The notes beneath the pieces are model-generated. The model did not search any database. It was not told the DNA's origin and worked only from the letters and a program-made list of their open reading frames with translations. From contig CAMDCO010000013.1 of the NCBI GenBank assembly GCA_945890495.1, forward strand, positions 1 through 50,042: a stretch of DNA of 50,042 nucleotides, written 5' to 3'. This document shows positions 1-7,283 of the stretch, one piece after another (within the stretch, counting starts at the first letter, position 1; the number at the start of each line of letters is the position of its first letter). A program made the translations under genes and the position numbers. The DNA is from Bordetella parapertussis (GTDB lineage: Bacteria; Pseudomonadota; Gammaproteobacteria; Burkholderiales; Thiobacillaceae).

Positions 1-91
1 GGGTAGATAACACCGCCAGCGGGTGACGCAGGTCGATCATGTGATCGAGACGGGCGCGGAAGAAATCTTCGGTGGCAGGGCAGACAGGCAT
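1..91 (-). CDS. IS5-family transposase, N-terminal 30 residues only (runs off the window)
   Basis: A minus-strand frame opens with ATG at 91-89 and reads off the left edge. It begins MPVCPATEDFF and contains RLDHMIDLRHPLAVL, the N-terminal signature of IS5-group DDE transposases. A Shine-Dalgarno-like GGGAG lies just upstream (about 98-102). The rest of the element is outside the window, so intactness cannot be judged. The AT-rich stretch 120-200 probably holds the end of the insertion sequence, but I could not define its terminal inverted repeat. Confidence 0.7.
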   Translation of the reverse strand, partial: MPVCPATEDFFRARLDHMIDLRHPLAVLST

Positions 92-235
92 CTCAAAACT
101 CCCAGGTTTCAATGGCATAGCCGCCATAAACCGAGAGGAATTATACCCAAAAATAGCGTTATTGTCTATTAATATCAATGTGTTATGAATAAATCAGGGG
201 CGACTAAGGAGATGTCCGTTAACCATGGCCTAGTT

Positions 236-371
236 GTAGGGGCCGGCCCCCGTGCCTGCCCGGGTCGTGCAGATAAGCGCAGGAACACCACCCGTAGGGG
301 CAGGCCCCTGTGCCTGCCCTAGCGTGGATGGGCATCACGGTTGCAGGGCAACCACAGGGGGTTGCCCCTAC
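236..371. repeat. Three copies of a 27-bp palindromic repeat (family A)
   Basis: Copies lie at 236-262, 294-320 and 345-371. The consensus reads GTAGGGGC, then a variable core, then TGCCC, and each copy can fold because GGGCAACC or GGGCAGGC pairs with its complement across a short loop. The third copy is in reverse orientation and its CCCCTACG end supplies the stop codon of waaA (368-370). Other copies are at 893-919, 999-1025, 1040-1066, 3307-3333 and 45909-45935. It resembles a REP or MITE-like dispersed repeat; no transposase for it is visible here. Confidence 0.85.
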
Positions 372-1933
372 GCAATCATCTCAACCAGCAAGGCCAAGAT
401 GCGGGTCGTGGCGCCGCGATGCTGTTCGGCGAAGGCTCGTCCAGCCGACTGCATGGCCGCTCGGCGTTCCGGTTCCGCAAGCAGGGCGCTGACCTCGTGA
501 ACTAGCGCGTCGGCATCGGCCACGCGCAAGGCCGCACCTGCGGCCAGCGCGGTCTCGGTAGCGGCCGCAAAATTGAAGCTGTGCGGGCCGATCAGCACCG
601 GGCACCCCGCCGCCGCCGCCTCAATCAGGTTTTGTCCACCCAAGGGCAACAGGCTGCCGCCGATAAAGGCCACATCGGCCGCGCCGAAATACGCTGTCAT
701 CTCGCCCATGCTGTCGCCGAGTACGACCTGCGTTTCTGGTCGAGCGGGTTGACCTGCGCTGCGCCGCACAAATCTCACCCCGCGTGCCGTCAGCATCGCG
801 GCCACGGCATCAAAGCGCTGCGGGTGGCGCGGCACGATCACCAGCAAAGGAAAATTGGGGTCTGACCCCAATTTATCGTCCAATTTATCGTCAGGGCAAC
901 CACAGGGGGTTGCCCCTACGGCGGGGGCATCAAAATTGGCGAAATCAACAAAATCGTGGTCTGACCCCAATTTATCGTAGGTGCGCGCCGGAATTCCCGT
1001 AGGGGCAGGCCCCCGTGCCTGCCCGTTTTTCATGTCATCAGGGCAACCACAGGGGGTTGCCCCTACGGCGGGGGTGGCAAAATTGGTGACGAAATTGGGG
1101 TCGACGAAATTGGCGACGAAATTGGGGTCAGACCACGATTTTTCTTGAGACCACGATTTTCCTTGCCGCTGCCAGGCGTCGAGGATCATCGCTTCTTCGC
1201 TTTCGCCTTCTGCTTCGCGGGTGCTGGCGGCGAGCCACACGGGCCGTGCGCCAAACAGGGCGCGCAGTTCGGCCACGCGCGCGGCGGTGTTGGCGGGTGC
1301 GCTTACCTCAAACTTGAGGTTGCCGCAGACGGTGATCCGCTCGCCGCCCAGTTCTGCCAGACGCGCCGCGTCGGCCTTGGTCTGGGCGGCGATGGCCGTT
1401 AGGTGTTGCAGGGTCACCCGCGTCAGTCTCCCCAGACGGGCATAGCCGGCCGCCGATTTGGCCGACATCCGGGCATTGACCAGAAACAGGGGGATATTCC
1501 GCCGGGCCGCCGCCGCATAGAGGTTGGGCCAGATCTCGGTCTCCATCAGGATGCCCAGGCTCGGCTGGGTACGACGCAGGAAGAGGGCTACAGCCCAGGG
1601 CAGATCGTAGGGCAGATAGGCCTGCACGACGCGCCCCGCGTGGTGGGCAAACATCTCGCGCCCCGTGGTTCGGCCGGTCGGCGTGGTGTGGGTAAGCAGG
1701 ACACGGTGATCAGGGTGGCGTTGTAGCAAGGCCTCGATCAGCGGCGCGGCGGCGCGGGTCTCGCCGATTGATACCGCATGTAGCCATAAAATCGGCCCGG
1801 AGAGGCGCGGGGCAAGGCCCAGCCGCTCGCCCCAGTGGCGGCGATACTCCGGCTGACGGCGGCTGCGTTGCAGCAGGTGGCCAAAGGCCATCGGCATGAA
1901 CAAAAAGGTGATGAGGCTGTAGAGGAAGCGCAT
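368..1933 (-). CDS. waaA: 3-deoxy-D-manno-octulosonic acid (Kdo) transferase with a repeat-derived insertion
   Basis: Transfers Kdo from CMP-Kdo to lipid IVA at the cytoplasmic face of the inner membrane in LPS core assembly (GT30 family). The 521-residue product starts with a membrane-anchor segment. It has the family blocks LWLHAVSIGETRAAAPLI (about residues 48-65), THTTPTGRTTG and METEIWPNL, and a C-terminal nucleotide-sugar domain with GGSLLPLGGQNLIEAAAAG. Usual length is about 420 residues. The excess of about 103 residues (about 257-360) is encoded by dispersed repeats at 853-1163 and has no homologous look; it falls between WLAASTREAEGE and VIVPRHPQRF. The frame stays open across it. 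The stop codon also comes from a repeat. Activity is therefore uncertain, although all conserved blocks are present. Confidence 0.88.
   Translation of the reverse strand: MRFLYSLITFLFMPMAFGHLLQRSRRQPEYRRHWGERLGLAPRLSGPILWLHAVSIGETRAAAPLIEALLQRHPDHRVLLTHTTPTGRTTGREMFAHHAGRVVQAYLPYDLPWAVALFLRRTQPSLGILMETEIWPNLYAAAARRNIPLFLVNARMSAKSAAGYARLGRLTRVTLQHLTAIAAQTKADAARLAELGGERITVCGNLKFEVSAPANTAARVAELRALFGARPVWLAASTREAEGESEEAMILDAWQRQGKSWSQEKSWSDPNFVANFVDPNFVTNFATPAVGATPCGCPDDMKNGQARGPAPTGIPARTYDKLGSDHDFVDFANFDAPAVGATPCGCPDDKLDDKLGSDPNFPLLVIVPRHPQRFDAVAAMLTARGVRFVRRSAGQPARPETQVVLGDSMGEMTAYFGAADVAFIGGSLLPLGGQNLIEAAAAGCPVLIGPHSFNFAAATETALAAGAALRVADADALVHEVSALLAEPERRAAMQSAGRAFAEQHRGATTRILALLVEMIA
853..1163. 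repeat. Mosaic repeat block inside waaA (families A and C)
   Basis: About 310 bp built from three family A copies (893-919, 999-1025, 1040-1066) interleaved with a second motif (family C) that alternates TGGGGTCTGACCCCA with GGTCTGACCACGATTT, at 854-877, 957-976, 1122-1143 and 1146-1160. Shorter AAATTGG and ATTTATCG pieces recur throughout. In the waaA frame this encodes repeated VGATPCGCPDD and KLGSD/DPNF stretches. Family C pieces also occur near 5855-5878, 6466-6482, 6573-6590 and within 49360-49790. The perfect GGGGTCTGACCCC dyad at the core suggests a mobile or REP-like origin. Confidence 0.85.
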
Positions 1934-1991
1934 GGCCGGATTCTAACGGGTAGAATCTTCCATCACCCCTATAGACAGCGAAGGAATCGCG

Positions 1992-3002
1992 ATGAAAGTG
2001 TTACTGACCGGCGCGGCCGGCTTTATCGGCATGCATGTGGCGCAGATCCTGCTGGCGCGCGGCGACACCGTGGTCGGCATCGACAACCTCAACGATTATT
2101 ACGATCCGCGCCTGAAACTCGCCCGCCTGGCGCGCATCAAGGACCACCCTAATTTCAAATTCGTGCAGGGCGATATCGCCGATCGCATGACGGTCGAAGA
2201 CCTGTTCGCCGCCGAACGCCCGCAGCGCGTTATTAACCTCGCCGGCCAACCGGGCGTGCGCTATTCGCTCACCAATCCGCATTCCTATATCCAGACCAAC
2301 CTGGTCGGCTTTGGCAACCTGCTCGAAGGCTGTCGCCACAACGGCGTCGAACATTTTGTGTACGCCAGTTCCAGCAGCGTCTATGGCGCCAACACGAAGA
2401 TGCCGTTCTCGGTGCACGACAATGTCGATCACCCGGTGTCGCTCTACGCCGCCAGCAAAAAGGCCAACGAGCTGATGGCGCACACCTACAGCCACCTTTA
2501 CGGCCTGCCCACCACCGGCCTGCGCTATTTCACCGTCTATGGCCCCTGGGGCCGCCCGGACATGTCGCCGTGGCTGTTTACCTCCGCCATCCTCGAAGGC
2601 CGGCCGATCGATGTGTTCAACATGGGCAAGATGCAGCGCGACTTCACCTTCGTCGGCGACATTGCCGAAGGCACCGTGCGCGTCTTGGACCGCATCCCGG
2701 TGGGCAACCCCGCGTTTGACACGGCCGCTCCCGACCCCGCCAGCAGCTATGCGCCCTACAAGGTCTACAACATCGGCAACCACCAGCCGGTCGAGCTGAT
2801 GACCTTCATCAAGACCATCGAAGACGCGCTCGGCCAGGAAGCGAAAAAGAACTTCCTGCCCATGCAGCCGGGCGATGTGGTCGCCACCTACGCCGATATC
2901 GAGGAATTGAAACGCGATGTCGGCTTCGAGCCCAAGACCCCGCTGGCCGATGGTATTGCCCAATGGGCGGCGTGGTACCGCGGTTATACGGGGGCTATGT
3001 GA
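1992..3002 (+). CDS. NAD-dependent epimerase, probable UDP-glucuronate 4-epimerase
   Basis: Extended short-chain dehydrogenase of 336 residues, the family length. The N-terminus MKVLLTGAAGFIGMHVA carries the GxxGxxG NAD-binding motif. The catalytic Ser is in ASSSSVYG (about residues 124-131) and Tyr/Lys in YAASKKANE (about 154-162). It most resembles the UDP-glucuronate 4-epimerases of capsule and LPS pathways (FTVYGPWGRPDM is typical), supplying UDP-galacturonate for surface polysaccharide. ATG 1992 is preceded by GAAGGA at 1980-1985. It is divergent from waaA with 58 bp between the starts, so both promoters must sit there. Exact substrate is inferred from family resemblance. Confidence 0.85.
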   Translation: MKVLLTGAAGFIGMHVAQILLARGDTVVGIDNLNDYYDPRLKLARLARIKDHPNFKFVQGDIADRMTVEDLFAAERPQRVINLAGQPGVRYSLTNPHSYIQTNLVGFGNLLEGCRHNGVEHFVYASSSSVYGANTKMPFSVHDNVDHPVSLYAASKKANELMAHTYSHLYGLPTTGLRYFTVYGPWGRPDMSPWLFTSAILEGRPIDVFNMGKMQRDFTFVGDIAEGTVRVLDRIPVGNPAFDTAAPDPASSYAPYKVYNIGNHQPVELMTFIKTIEDALGQEAKKNFLPMQPGDVVATYADIEELKRDVGFEPKTPLADGIAQWAAWYRGYTGAM

Positions 3003-3337
3003 TTTGTAGTGGGTAAGGCCGCCCGTCTTCACCCTTTGGATCGCGGTGTTTTGCAGAGGGGGGCTCTGCGGCGGGTTTTGCAGAAGACCAGCCCTCTGGC
3101 CGATTCTTCAGGGGGGCTATTCCGATCCGGACGCGGCCCCCTCGCCCACCGGGAGAGGGTTGGGAAGAGGGTTGGGAAGAGGGCATTGCCCCCTCGCCCA
3201 CCGGGAGAGGGTTGGGGAGAGGGAATGCCGCCTCAACTTTCATGGCATTCATGCCACCCCAAATCATGAAACCGATTGCAGGGGCCGTTCTCGTGCCGGC
3301 CCAACCAGGGCAACCACAGGGGGTTGCCCCTACGCTA
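3003..3337. repeat. Gene-free 335 bp with short direct repeats and one family A copy
   Basis: No convincing gene. A 29-bp unit starting CCCCCTCGCCCACCGGGAGA occurs at 3137-3165 and again at 3189-3217, each followed by copies of GGGTTGGGAAGA-type sequence. A reversed family A palindrome is at 3307-3333 with a degenerate relative at about 3278-3300. The family A copy ends only 4 bp before the start codon of the next gene, so that gene's translation start abuts repeat DNA. Confidence 0.7.
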
Positions 3338-3865
3338 ATGACCGTGTTGTTTCACGCTAACGCACTGACGCTGACTGAATACATGGACTGGGAGGCCGAG
3401 CAACCCGAGCGCAACATGTATTACCAAGGCGAGGTGTTTGCCATGGTCGGCGCACGGCAAGCGCATGTGCTGGTCAGCCTCAATATAGGCGCAGCCCTCA
3501 AAACCGCCTTGCGTGGTGGCCCTTGCCGAGCCTTCGTGAGTGATATGAAGCTGCGCATCGACGCGGCCGATGCCGTGTTCTACCCCGATGTCATGGTCAG
3601 TTGTGATCCACGTGATCGTGCCACGCCACTATGGCTGTCGCACCCGGTGTTGGTGGTCGAGGTGCTGTCCGATTCCACCGCAGCCTTTGATCGGGGCGCC
3701 AAGTTTAGTGCCTGTCGTGGCATCGATAGCTTGATGGAATATGCACGGGTCGATATCGACACGCGTCGTGTCGAAGTGTACCGGCGCAACGCCGAAGGCG
3801 CGGCGGTCGAGTTTGCCAGCGTGGCGGTCGTCATGACCGCCGAGGCGGTGTTTGAAGAGGTTTGA
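3338..3865 (+). CDS. Uma2-family putative endonuclease
   Basis: A 175-residue protein of the Uma2 (DUF820) family, with a PD-(D/E)XK nuclease-type fold. Seen: an N-terminal TLTEYMDWEAEQPER...YYQGEVFAMVGA block, then VSDMKLRI, YPDVMVSCDPRD (acidic residue in the core), HPVLVVEVLSDST (the conserved E-V-LS-ST motif) and KFSACRGIDSLMEYARVD. Family members usually occur in large paralogous sets in repeat-rich genomes; their role is unsettled. I chose ATG 3338 because everything upstream in frame is repeat sequence; no good ribosome-binding site is visible. The tail is slightly shorter than usual, so a few residues before the C-terminus may be lost. Confidence 0.75.
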   Translation: MTVLFHANALTLTEYMDWEAEQPERNMYYQGEVFAMVGARQAHVLVSLNIGAALKTALRGGPCRAFVSDMKLRIDAADAVFYPDVMVSCDPRDRATPLWLSHPVLVVEVLSDSTAAFDRGAKFSACRGIDSLMEYARVDIDTRRVEVYRRNAEGAAVEFASVAVVMTAEAVFEEV

Positions 3866-3925
3866 TCATTGTGTGGTCTGGCTTTGGTCGGATTCGGCGC
3901 GCCTCGGCGCCTCGATTTCGCCGGT

Positions 3926-4168
3926 CTAGAAAAATTGCTTGGCAAAATTGGCAACGGCCAGTGCAATCAAGATGCCCATCATCCATGACAGCTTGTCGAT
4001 CTTGATATCTAAAAGCGCAACATCCGCCTTTGTCGCCAGCGCAGTATCCAAGGCCTCGGACAGCGCTTGCGCTTGCGCCTCTGCGATGGCCGCCGCTTGT
4101 TCTCGACTCAGCCCTGCCTGCTCAAGCCGCCCGGCAAACTTCAAGGTATCAAAGGTAACGGCAGACAT
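3926..4168 (-). CDS. Small coiled-coil membrane-anchored protein (DUF1640-like)
   Basis: Eighty residues: an N-terminal FDTLKFAGRLEQAGLSREQAAAIAEA segment, an Ala/Leu-rich heptad-like helix to about residue 60, then one C-terminal transmembrane helix (MMGILIALAVANFAKQFF). This is the layout of the DUF1640/CCDC90-like family; members are often found in small runs beside mobile or accessory genes, and their function is not known to me. The start is supported by AGGAGG about 7 bp upstream (minus strand, about 4175-4180). It is convergent with the Uma2 gene. Confidence 0.7.
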   Translation of the reverse strand: MSAVTFDTLKFAGRLEQAGLSREQAAAIAEAQAQALSEALDTALATKADVALLDIKIDKLSWMMGILIALAVANFAKQFF

Positions 4169-4433
4169 CGGGGCCTCCTGATTTCAAAAGCAGTTTGCAA
4201 TGTAGCACGAAAGGGGATGACGCTCATACCAGGGTGGGTGTTGTCAAAAAACAACAGGTGGGCAGGACAGGGTGGAAAAAGCGATGTATGAGTAGCAAAG
4301 GCACCGAGTCTCCCGTACAGTCCACTCCATCGAATCACGCACTGAAGGGCCGGTCATCCGGTGCAGTAGCGGAGAGACGAAAGAAGTCACTTTTTTAGAA
4401 GCATACTTTTTTCTTAACTTTAGGAGTTTCAAA
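4169..4433. other. Intergenic region carrying the porin promoter and leader
   Basis: About 265 bp between the divergent DUF1640-like gene and the porin. I see no credible gene. The last 45 bases before the porin are AT-rich and end in TAGGAG (4421-4426), a good ribosome-binding site 7 bases from the ATG. A confident -35/-10 pair was not found. Confidence 0.4.
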
Positions 4434-5468
4434 ATGATGAAGAAGTCTCTGATTGCCCTGGCTATTGCCGCTGCTTCCTCCACCACCGCTTTTGCGGGCG
4501 CTGATGTGTATGGTCAAGCTCGTATGTCCATCGACAAATCTTCCGGTTCCGGCGCAACCGAAACACAGAAGAAGACCTCCATGAATGACCGCGTTTCCCG
4601 CATTGGCGTGAAGGGTTCCGAGGATCTGGGCGGCGGTATGTCGGCTGTGTACGGCATGGAGTGGGGCGTTGACCTGAACGACAATTTGGATGGCACACAA
4701 ACTGCTACCGCTGGTGGCGTTTTCGGCGCTCGTAACGCCTTCGTCGGCCTGAAGGGTGCCTTCGGTACCGTTCTGGGTGGCAAGCATGACACCCCGTACA
4801 AGCTGGCCGGCTCTGCTGACCTGTTCGGCGACACCGCTGCTGACTCCCAAGACGGCGCTGGCATCATCGGCTATGGCAACTTCGACCTGCGTGCCACCAA
4901 TGCTCTGGCCTACATCTCCCCGGATTGGAACGGCTTCCACTTCGCGGCTGCTGTGACCAACAACGGCACTACGACCACCAACGGCGCCAACATCTCTGAC
5001 TCCACCTCCTTGGCTCTGGTGTATGTCAACGGCCCGCTGAAGGCGACCTATGGCTACGAGAACCATGGTGACAAGACCCTGAGCACTGCTGCTGAAGATG
5101 CCACCGCAGGTGAGAAGGCAAACAAGTTCAATGTCGCTTACAAGATCGGTGACATTGCTCTGGGCTACACCTACGAGAAGCAGGATCGTCAAACTGTTGC
5201 TGGTACTACCACGGCTACTGCCGCAGGCGATGCCAAGAACCAAGTGGCTTCCGTGGCTTACGGCATGGGCCCGATCACCCTGGCGGCTCAGTATGGCAAG
5301 CGTAATACCACTAACAATTCGCTTGACAAAAATCGCACCACGCTTGGCGTGATCTATGCTCTGTCCAAGAAGACCAACGCCGCTGTTGCTTACAACAGCG
5401 ACAAGGACGGCAACGGCACGACCACCAAAGTCAACATCACCACGGTTCAACTGAACCACGCCTTCTAA
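4434..5468 (+). CDS. Gram-negative general porin (outer membrane)
   Basis: A trimeric 16-strand beta-barrel porin of the betaproteobacterial type, 344 residues. It has an N-terminal signal peptide MMKKSLIALAIAAASSTTAFA cut before GADVYGQ, the first-strand motif VYGQARMSID, and a GSEDLGGGMSAVYGMEWGVD block. ARNAFVGLKGAFGTVLGGKHDTPYK is the highly conserved region leading to loop 3. The protein ends in Phe (VQLNHAF), the outer-membrane assembly signal. Codon use is strongly biased to CTG and GGC, and with the good ribosome-binding site this suggests high expression. It is monocistronic, closed by the terminator at 5509-5534. Ion selectivity cannot be read from the sequence. Confidence 0.92.
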   Translation: MMKKSLIALAIAAASSTTAFAGADVYGQARMSIDKSSGSGATETQKKTSMNDRVSRIGVKGSEDLGGGMSAVYGMEWGVDLNDNLDGTQTATAGGVFGARNAFVGLKGAFGTVLGGKHDTPYKLAGSADLFGDTAADSQDGAGIIGYGNFDLRATNALAYISPDWNGFHFAAAVTNNGTTTTNGANISDSTSLALVYVNGPLKATYGYENHGDKTLSTAAEDATAGEKANKFNVAYKIGDIALGYTYEKQDRQTVAGTTTATAAGDAKNQVASVAYGMGPITLAAQYGKRNTTNNSLDKNRTTLGVIYALSKKTNAAVAYNSDKDGNGTTTKVNITTVQLNHAF

Positions 5469-5508
5469 TCCCCCGCTGGGCTTGCCCAGTTAAGGTTTAG
5501 ATCGAAAA

Positions 5509-5536
5509 ACGGCCACCTTCGGGTGGCCGTTGTCGT
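5509..5536 (+). terminator. Rho-independent terminator of the porin gene
   Basis: A perfect 9-bp stem, ACGGCCACC (5509-5517) with GGTGGCCGT (5522-5530), around a TTCG tetraloop and followed by TGTCGTTT. It lies about 40 bp after the porin stop codon. A smaller CTGGGC/GCCCAG hairpin precedes it at about 5476-5489. Confidence 0.88.
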
Positions 5537-5548
5537 TTCCGCCGGAAT

Positions 5549-5601
5549 TTCGGTGACAGCTTACTAAATACACTAAATTATTAGCCCCAAAAGAATAAGA
5601 G
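5549..5601. repeat. 53-bp direct repeat, left copy (partner at 6519-6571)
   Basis: Begins TTCGGTGACAGCTTACTAAA and ends AAAAGAATAAGAG. The second copy at 6519-6571 differs at only about three positions. The pair brackets the ParD-like/RelE-like toxin-antitoxin module and its flanking repeats, about 970 bp apart. Such a near-identical pair could be ends of a small mobile unit or sites for recombination. Confidence 0.85.
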
Positions 5602-5880
5602 GGATCGAAGACCCACCCGGGCCAACACCGCCGTAGGGCGGGAATCCCTTCCCGCCGACCAACCCCGCATGCCGTTAGACGAACCGGTGGCCATCCCGCC
5701 GCGAAGGGGGATTGTCGGCATAGGAATGCCGACCTACGAAGACCCACCGCCAACACCGGCGTAGGGATACGAAGACCCACCCGGGCCGAAATAAGGGGAC
5801 ACAATACTTAATTCGGGCGCGCAGCCGTCACAACCTTCGCCCCTGCCAGGGAGTAATTGGGGTCTGACCACGATTTCCAT
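5602..5880. repeat. Mosaic repeat (family B) downstream of the porin
   Basis: Contains the family B unit, recognisable by GTAGGGCGGGAATCCCTTCC (5633-5652), CGCGAAGGGGGATTGTCGGC and AGGAATGCCGACCTACGAAG, followed by repeated CGAAGACCCACC (e.g. 5607-5618, 5738-5749, 5769-5780). It closes with GGGGACACAATACTTAATT and a family C piece (about 5855-5878). The same unit recurs at 7284-7456 and as a tandem array at 49200-49790, in opposite orientation. Inverted GGGCGGGAAT...TTCCCGCC arms make it strongly palindromic. No gene is visible in the stretch. Confidence 0.8.
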
Positions 5881-5900
5881 CGCGCCGCATGATTATCGGG

Positions 5901-6179
5901 TCAGTGGTCGGTGCGTTTGAGGTCGCGGTAGAAATTCTCGTGCGGACCGACCATCAAGAGTTTGAGTGTGTTCTCATCCAGCACGCGGTAGGCGAGCAGG
6001 CACAGCAGGTTGCCCATGCGGAACTTGTAAACCTGCACGCCGGCCAGATCGCCCACTTTGGTTTCACCGGCTTCGGGTTGGCTGACAATAGTTCGAACCG
6101 CCTCGTCAAGCGCGATCTTTTGCTGCGGGTGCAGTTTTTTGACGGCGCGCTCGAAGGTCGGGGTAACAAGGATGCGCAT
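5901..6179 (-). CDS. RelE/ParE-family toxin (putative mRNA interferase)
   Basis: A compact 92-residue protein, MRILVTPTFERAVKKLHPQQ..., with the RelE/ParE fold pattern: an N-terminal strand, two helices containing the KKLHPQQK turn, then strands through VYKFRMGNLLCLLAYRV and LLMVGPHENFYRDLKR. The C-terminal basic/aromatic HENFYRDLKR resembles RelE-type catalytic tails. The ATG overlaps the stop codon of the antitoxin gene by one base (TGATG), so translation is coupled. It follows the ParD-like gene, the normal antitoxin-toxin order. Target not determinable from sequence. Confidence 0.8.
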   Translation of the reverse strand: MRILVTPTFERAVKKLHPQQKIALDEAVRTIVSQPEAGETKVGDLAGVQVYKFRMGNLLCLLAYRVLDENTLKLLMVGPHENFYRDLKRTDH

Positions 6180-6388
6180 CAGCCGAACAGGTACTCGCCC
6201 ACGGGATCTTCCTGGTCTGCGATCAGGATGTCGCGGATGACACTGAAGGGCAGATCAGGGTTTTCTGCGGCGATCTTTCCGATTTGAGACCAGTATTCGA
6301 TCTGCTTTGGCACCGAGCGGTGCTCGATGGTGCCGTAGCGCTTGGCGGTTTCGACCAAGGCTTCAGGCAGTTTGACATTGATGGCCAT
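6179..6388 (-). CDS. ParD-like antitoxin of a type II toxin-antitoxin pair
   Basis: Sixty-nine residues beginning MAINVKLPEALVETAKRYG and containing HRSVPKQIEYWSQIGKIA, the hallmark of the ParD-like (PF11903-type) ribbon-helix-helix antitoxins. The N-terminal strand should bind operator DNA; the C-terminal part (PFSVIRDILIADQ...) should wrap the toxin. A strong AAGGAGG lies 6 bp upstream (minus strand, about 6395-6401). Autoregulation of the pair is expected from the family; no clear operator dyad was identified. Confidence 0.82.
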   Translation of the reverse strand: MAINVKLPEALVETAKRYGTIEHRSVPKQIEYWSQIGKIAAENPDLPFSVIRDILIADQEDPVGEYLFG

Positions 6389-6518
6389 GCGAACCTCCTT
6401 TGAATGGGTCCATCATAGCCCATAAAGGACCAAGACGGAGCCTATTGGTGCGTCAGTTAGGGAAATCGTGGGCGGACTCCAATTAACCTACGATTAAAAA
6501 CGACCGGCGTAGGGGGGG

Positions 6519-6571
6519 TTCGGTGACAGCTTACTAAATACACGAAATTATTGGCCCTAAAAGAATAAGAG
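6519..6571. repeat. 53-bp direct repeat, right copy (partner at 5549-5601)
   Basis: Same orientation and nearly the same sequence as 5549-5601. The surrounding 6450-6600 is gene-free and holds family C pieces (TCGTGGGCGGACTCCAATTA at about 6469-6488, AATCGTGGTCTGCCCCCGAT at about 6576-6595). Confidence 0.85.
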
Positions 6572-6623
6572 TGGAAATCGTGGTCTGCCCCCGATCCCCC
6601 CACCGATTTCCCAATTTCAAAGG

Positions 6624-6932
6624 TCAGTGATAATCCTCTTCGCGCTGATGGCGGACGGCCAAGACCGTCACCCAGTCGAGATTTTCGATCTCGAAAAGGG
6701 CTACATACCCTGTCGATCCGAAGGGAATGATTAGTTCACGCAGGAACGCGTCATTCGCTTTGGCCTTGCGGCAGATAAACGGAGTTAGCTCGAGCGTCCG
6801 GATCCCTTGCCGGATGGCAGCGAGTGCAGCTTCGGCCAAATGCCAGTCGATGGCCTCTCGCTCAAGGATGAATTCGTAAAGCCGGATCAGATCGGCCTCG
6901 GCGTCCAAAGTAAACCGGACCTGGTAACTCAT
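6624..6932 (-). CDS. ParE-family toxin
   Basis: A 102-residue protein starting MSYQVRFTLDAEADLIRLYEFI, the typical N-terminus of ParE toxins (plasmid_stabil family). It has a central helix with W-H-L-A-E and C-terminal strands GSTGYVALFEIENLDWVTVLAVRHQREEDYH, where the RHQREEDYH tail is characteristic. ParE proteins generally poison DNA gyrase, but activity here is inferred only. Its ATG overlaps the stop of the upstream antitoxin gene by 4 bases (ATGA), showing operon coupling. It is independent of the pair at 5901-6388. Confidence 0.85.
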   Translation of the reverse strand: MSYQVRFTLDAEADLIRLYEFILEREAIDWHLAEAALAAIRQGIRTLELTPFICRKAKANDAFLRELIIPFGSTGYVALFEIENLDWVTVLAVRHQREEDYH

Positions 6933-7207
6933 TTGCGTAACCGCTTACCTGCTTTAGCCTCCGCAAGTCGCGTTTCTAGCTGGCCAATGACTTGAGCCGC
7001 GTCAACATAGCGGTTGTCTTGCTGTGCGAGGTCACGAGACCGTAGGCCGCGACGGATAAACTCGGCCTGCGTTCGGCGGCGTTCTATGCTTTCTCGAATG
7101 GATTGTTCGACAAAACCCGAAAGGGATTCGCCGTTTTCGAGAAGGTCCTCGATGGCTCCACGCAGTTCGGGTTCGACACGTAGTGAAGGCAAGGTGGCGG
7201 TTTTCAT
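6929..7207 (-). CDS. Antitoxin of the ParE pair (YlcI/YnfO-like, ribbon-helix-helix)
   Basis: Ninety-two residues: MKTATLPSLRVEPELRGAIEDLLENGESLSGFVEQSIRESIERRRTQ resembles CopG/ribbon-helix-helix antitoxins of the YlcI/YnfO group (strand then two helices). A charged C-terminal half (RGLRSRDLAQQDNRYVDAAQV...) would contact the toxin. It precedes and overlaps the ParE gene by 4 bp. The sequence upstream is short before repeat DNA begins, so the promoter must lie in about 7208-7283. Confidence 0.78.
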   Translation of the reverse strand: MKTATLPSLRVEPELRGAIEDLLENGESLSGFVEQSIRESIERRRTQAEFIRRGLRSRDLAQQDNRYVDAAQVIGQLETRLAEAKAGKRLRK

Positions 7208-7283
7208 CAGACTCTCTCATGCATCGCAGTTGCGGCGCATTTTGCGCCCATCCATGTTCCTATGCAAGTGGGAAGGAGAAATG

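Noticed and set aside
4395-5459. 354-codon frame antisense to the porin
   Set aside because: Opposite a clear porin with signal peptide and terminator; the low-complexity Val/Gly-rich composition is a codon-bias artefact.
5881-7207. A single four-gene defence island
   Set aside because: The two toxin-antitoxin pairs are separate units with their own repeats between them; no restriction, Abi or other defence genes accompany them.
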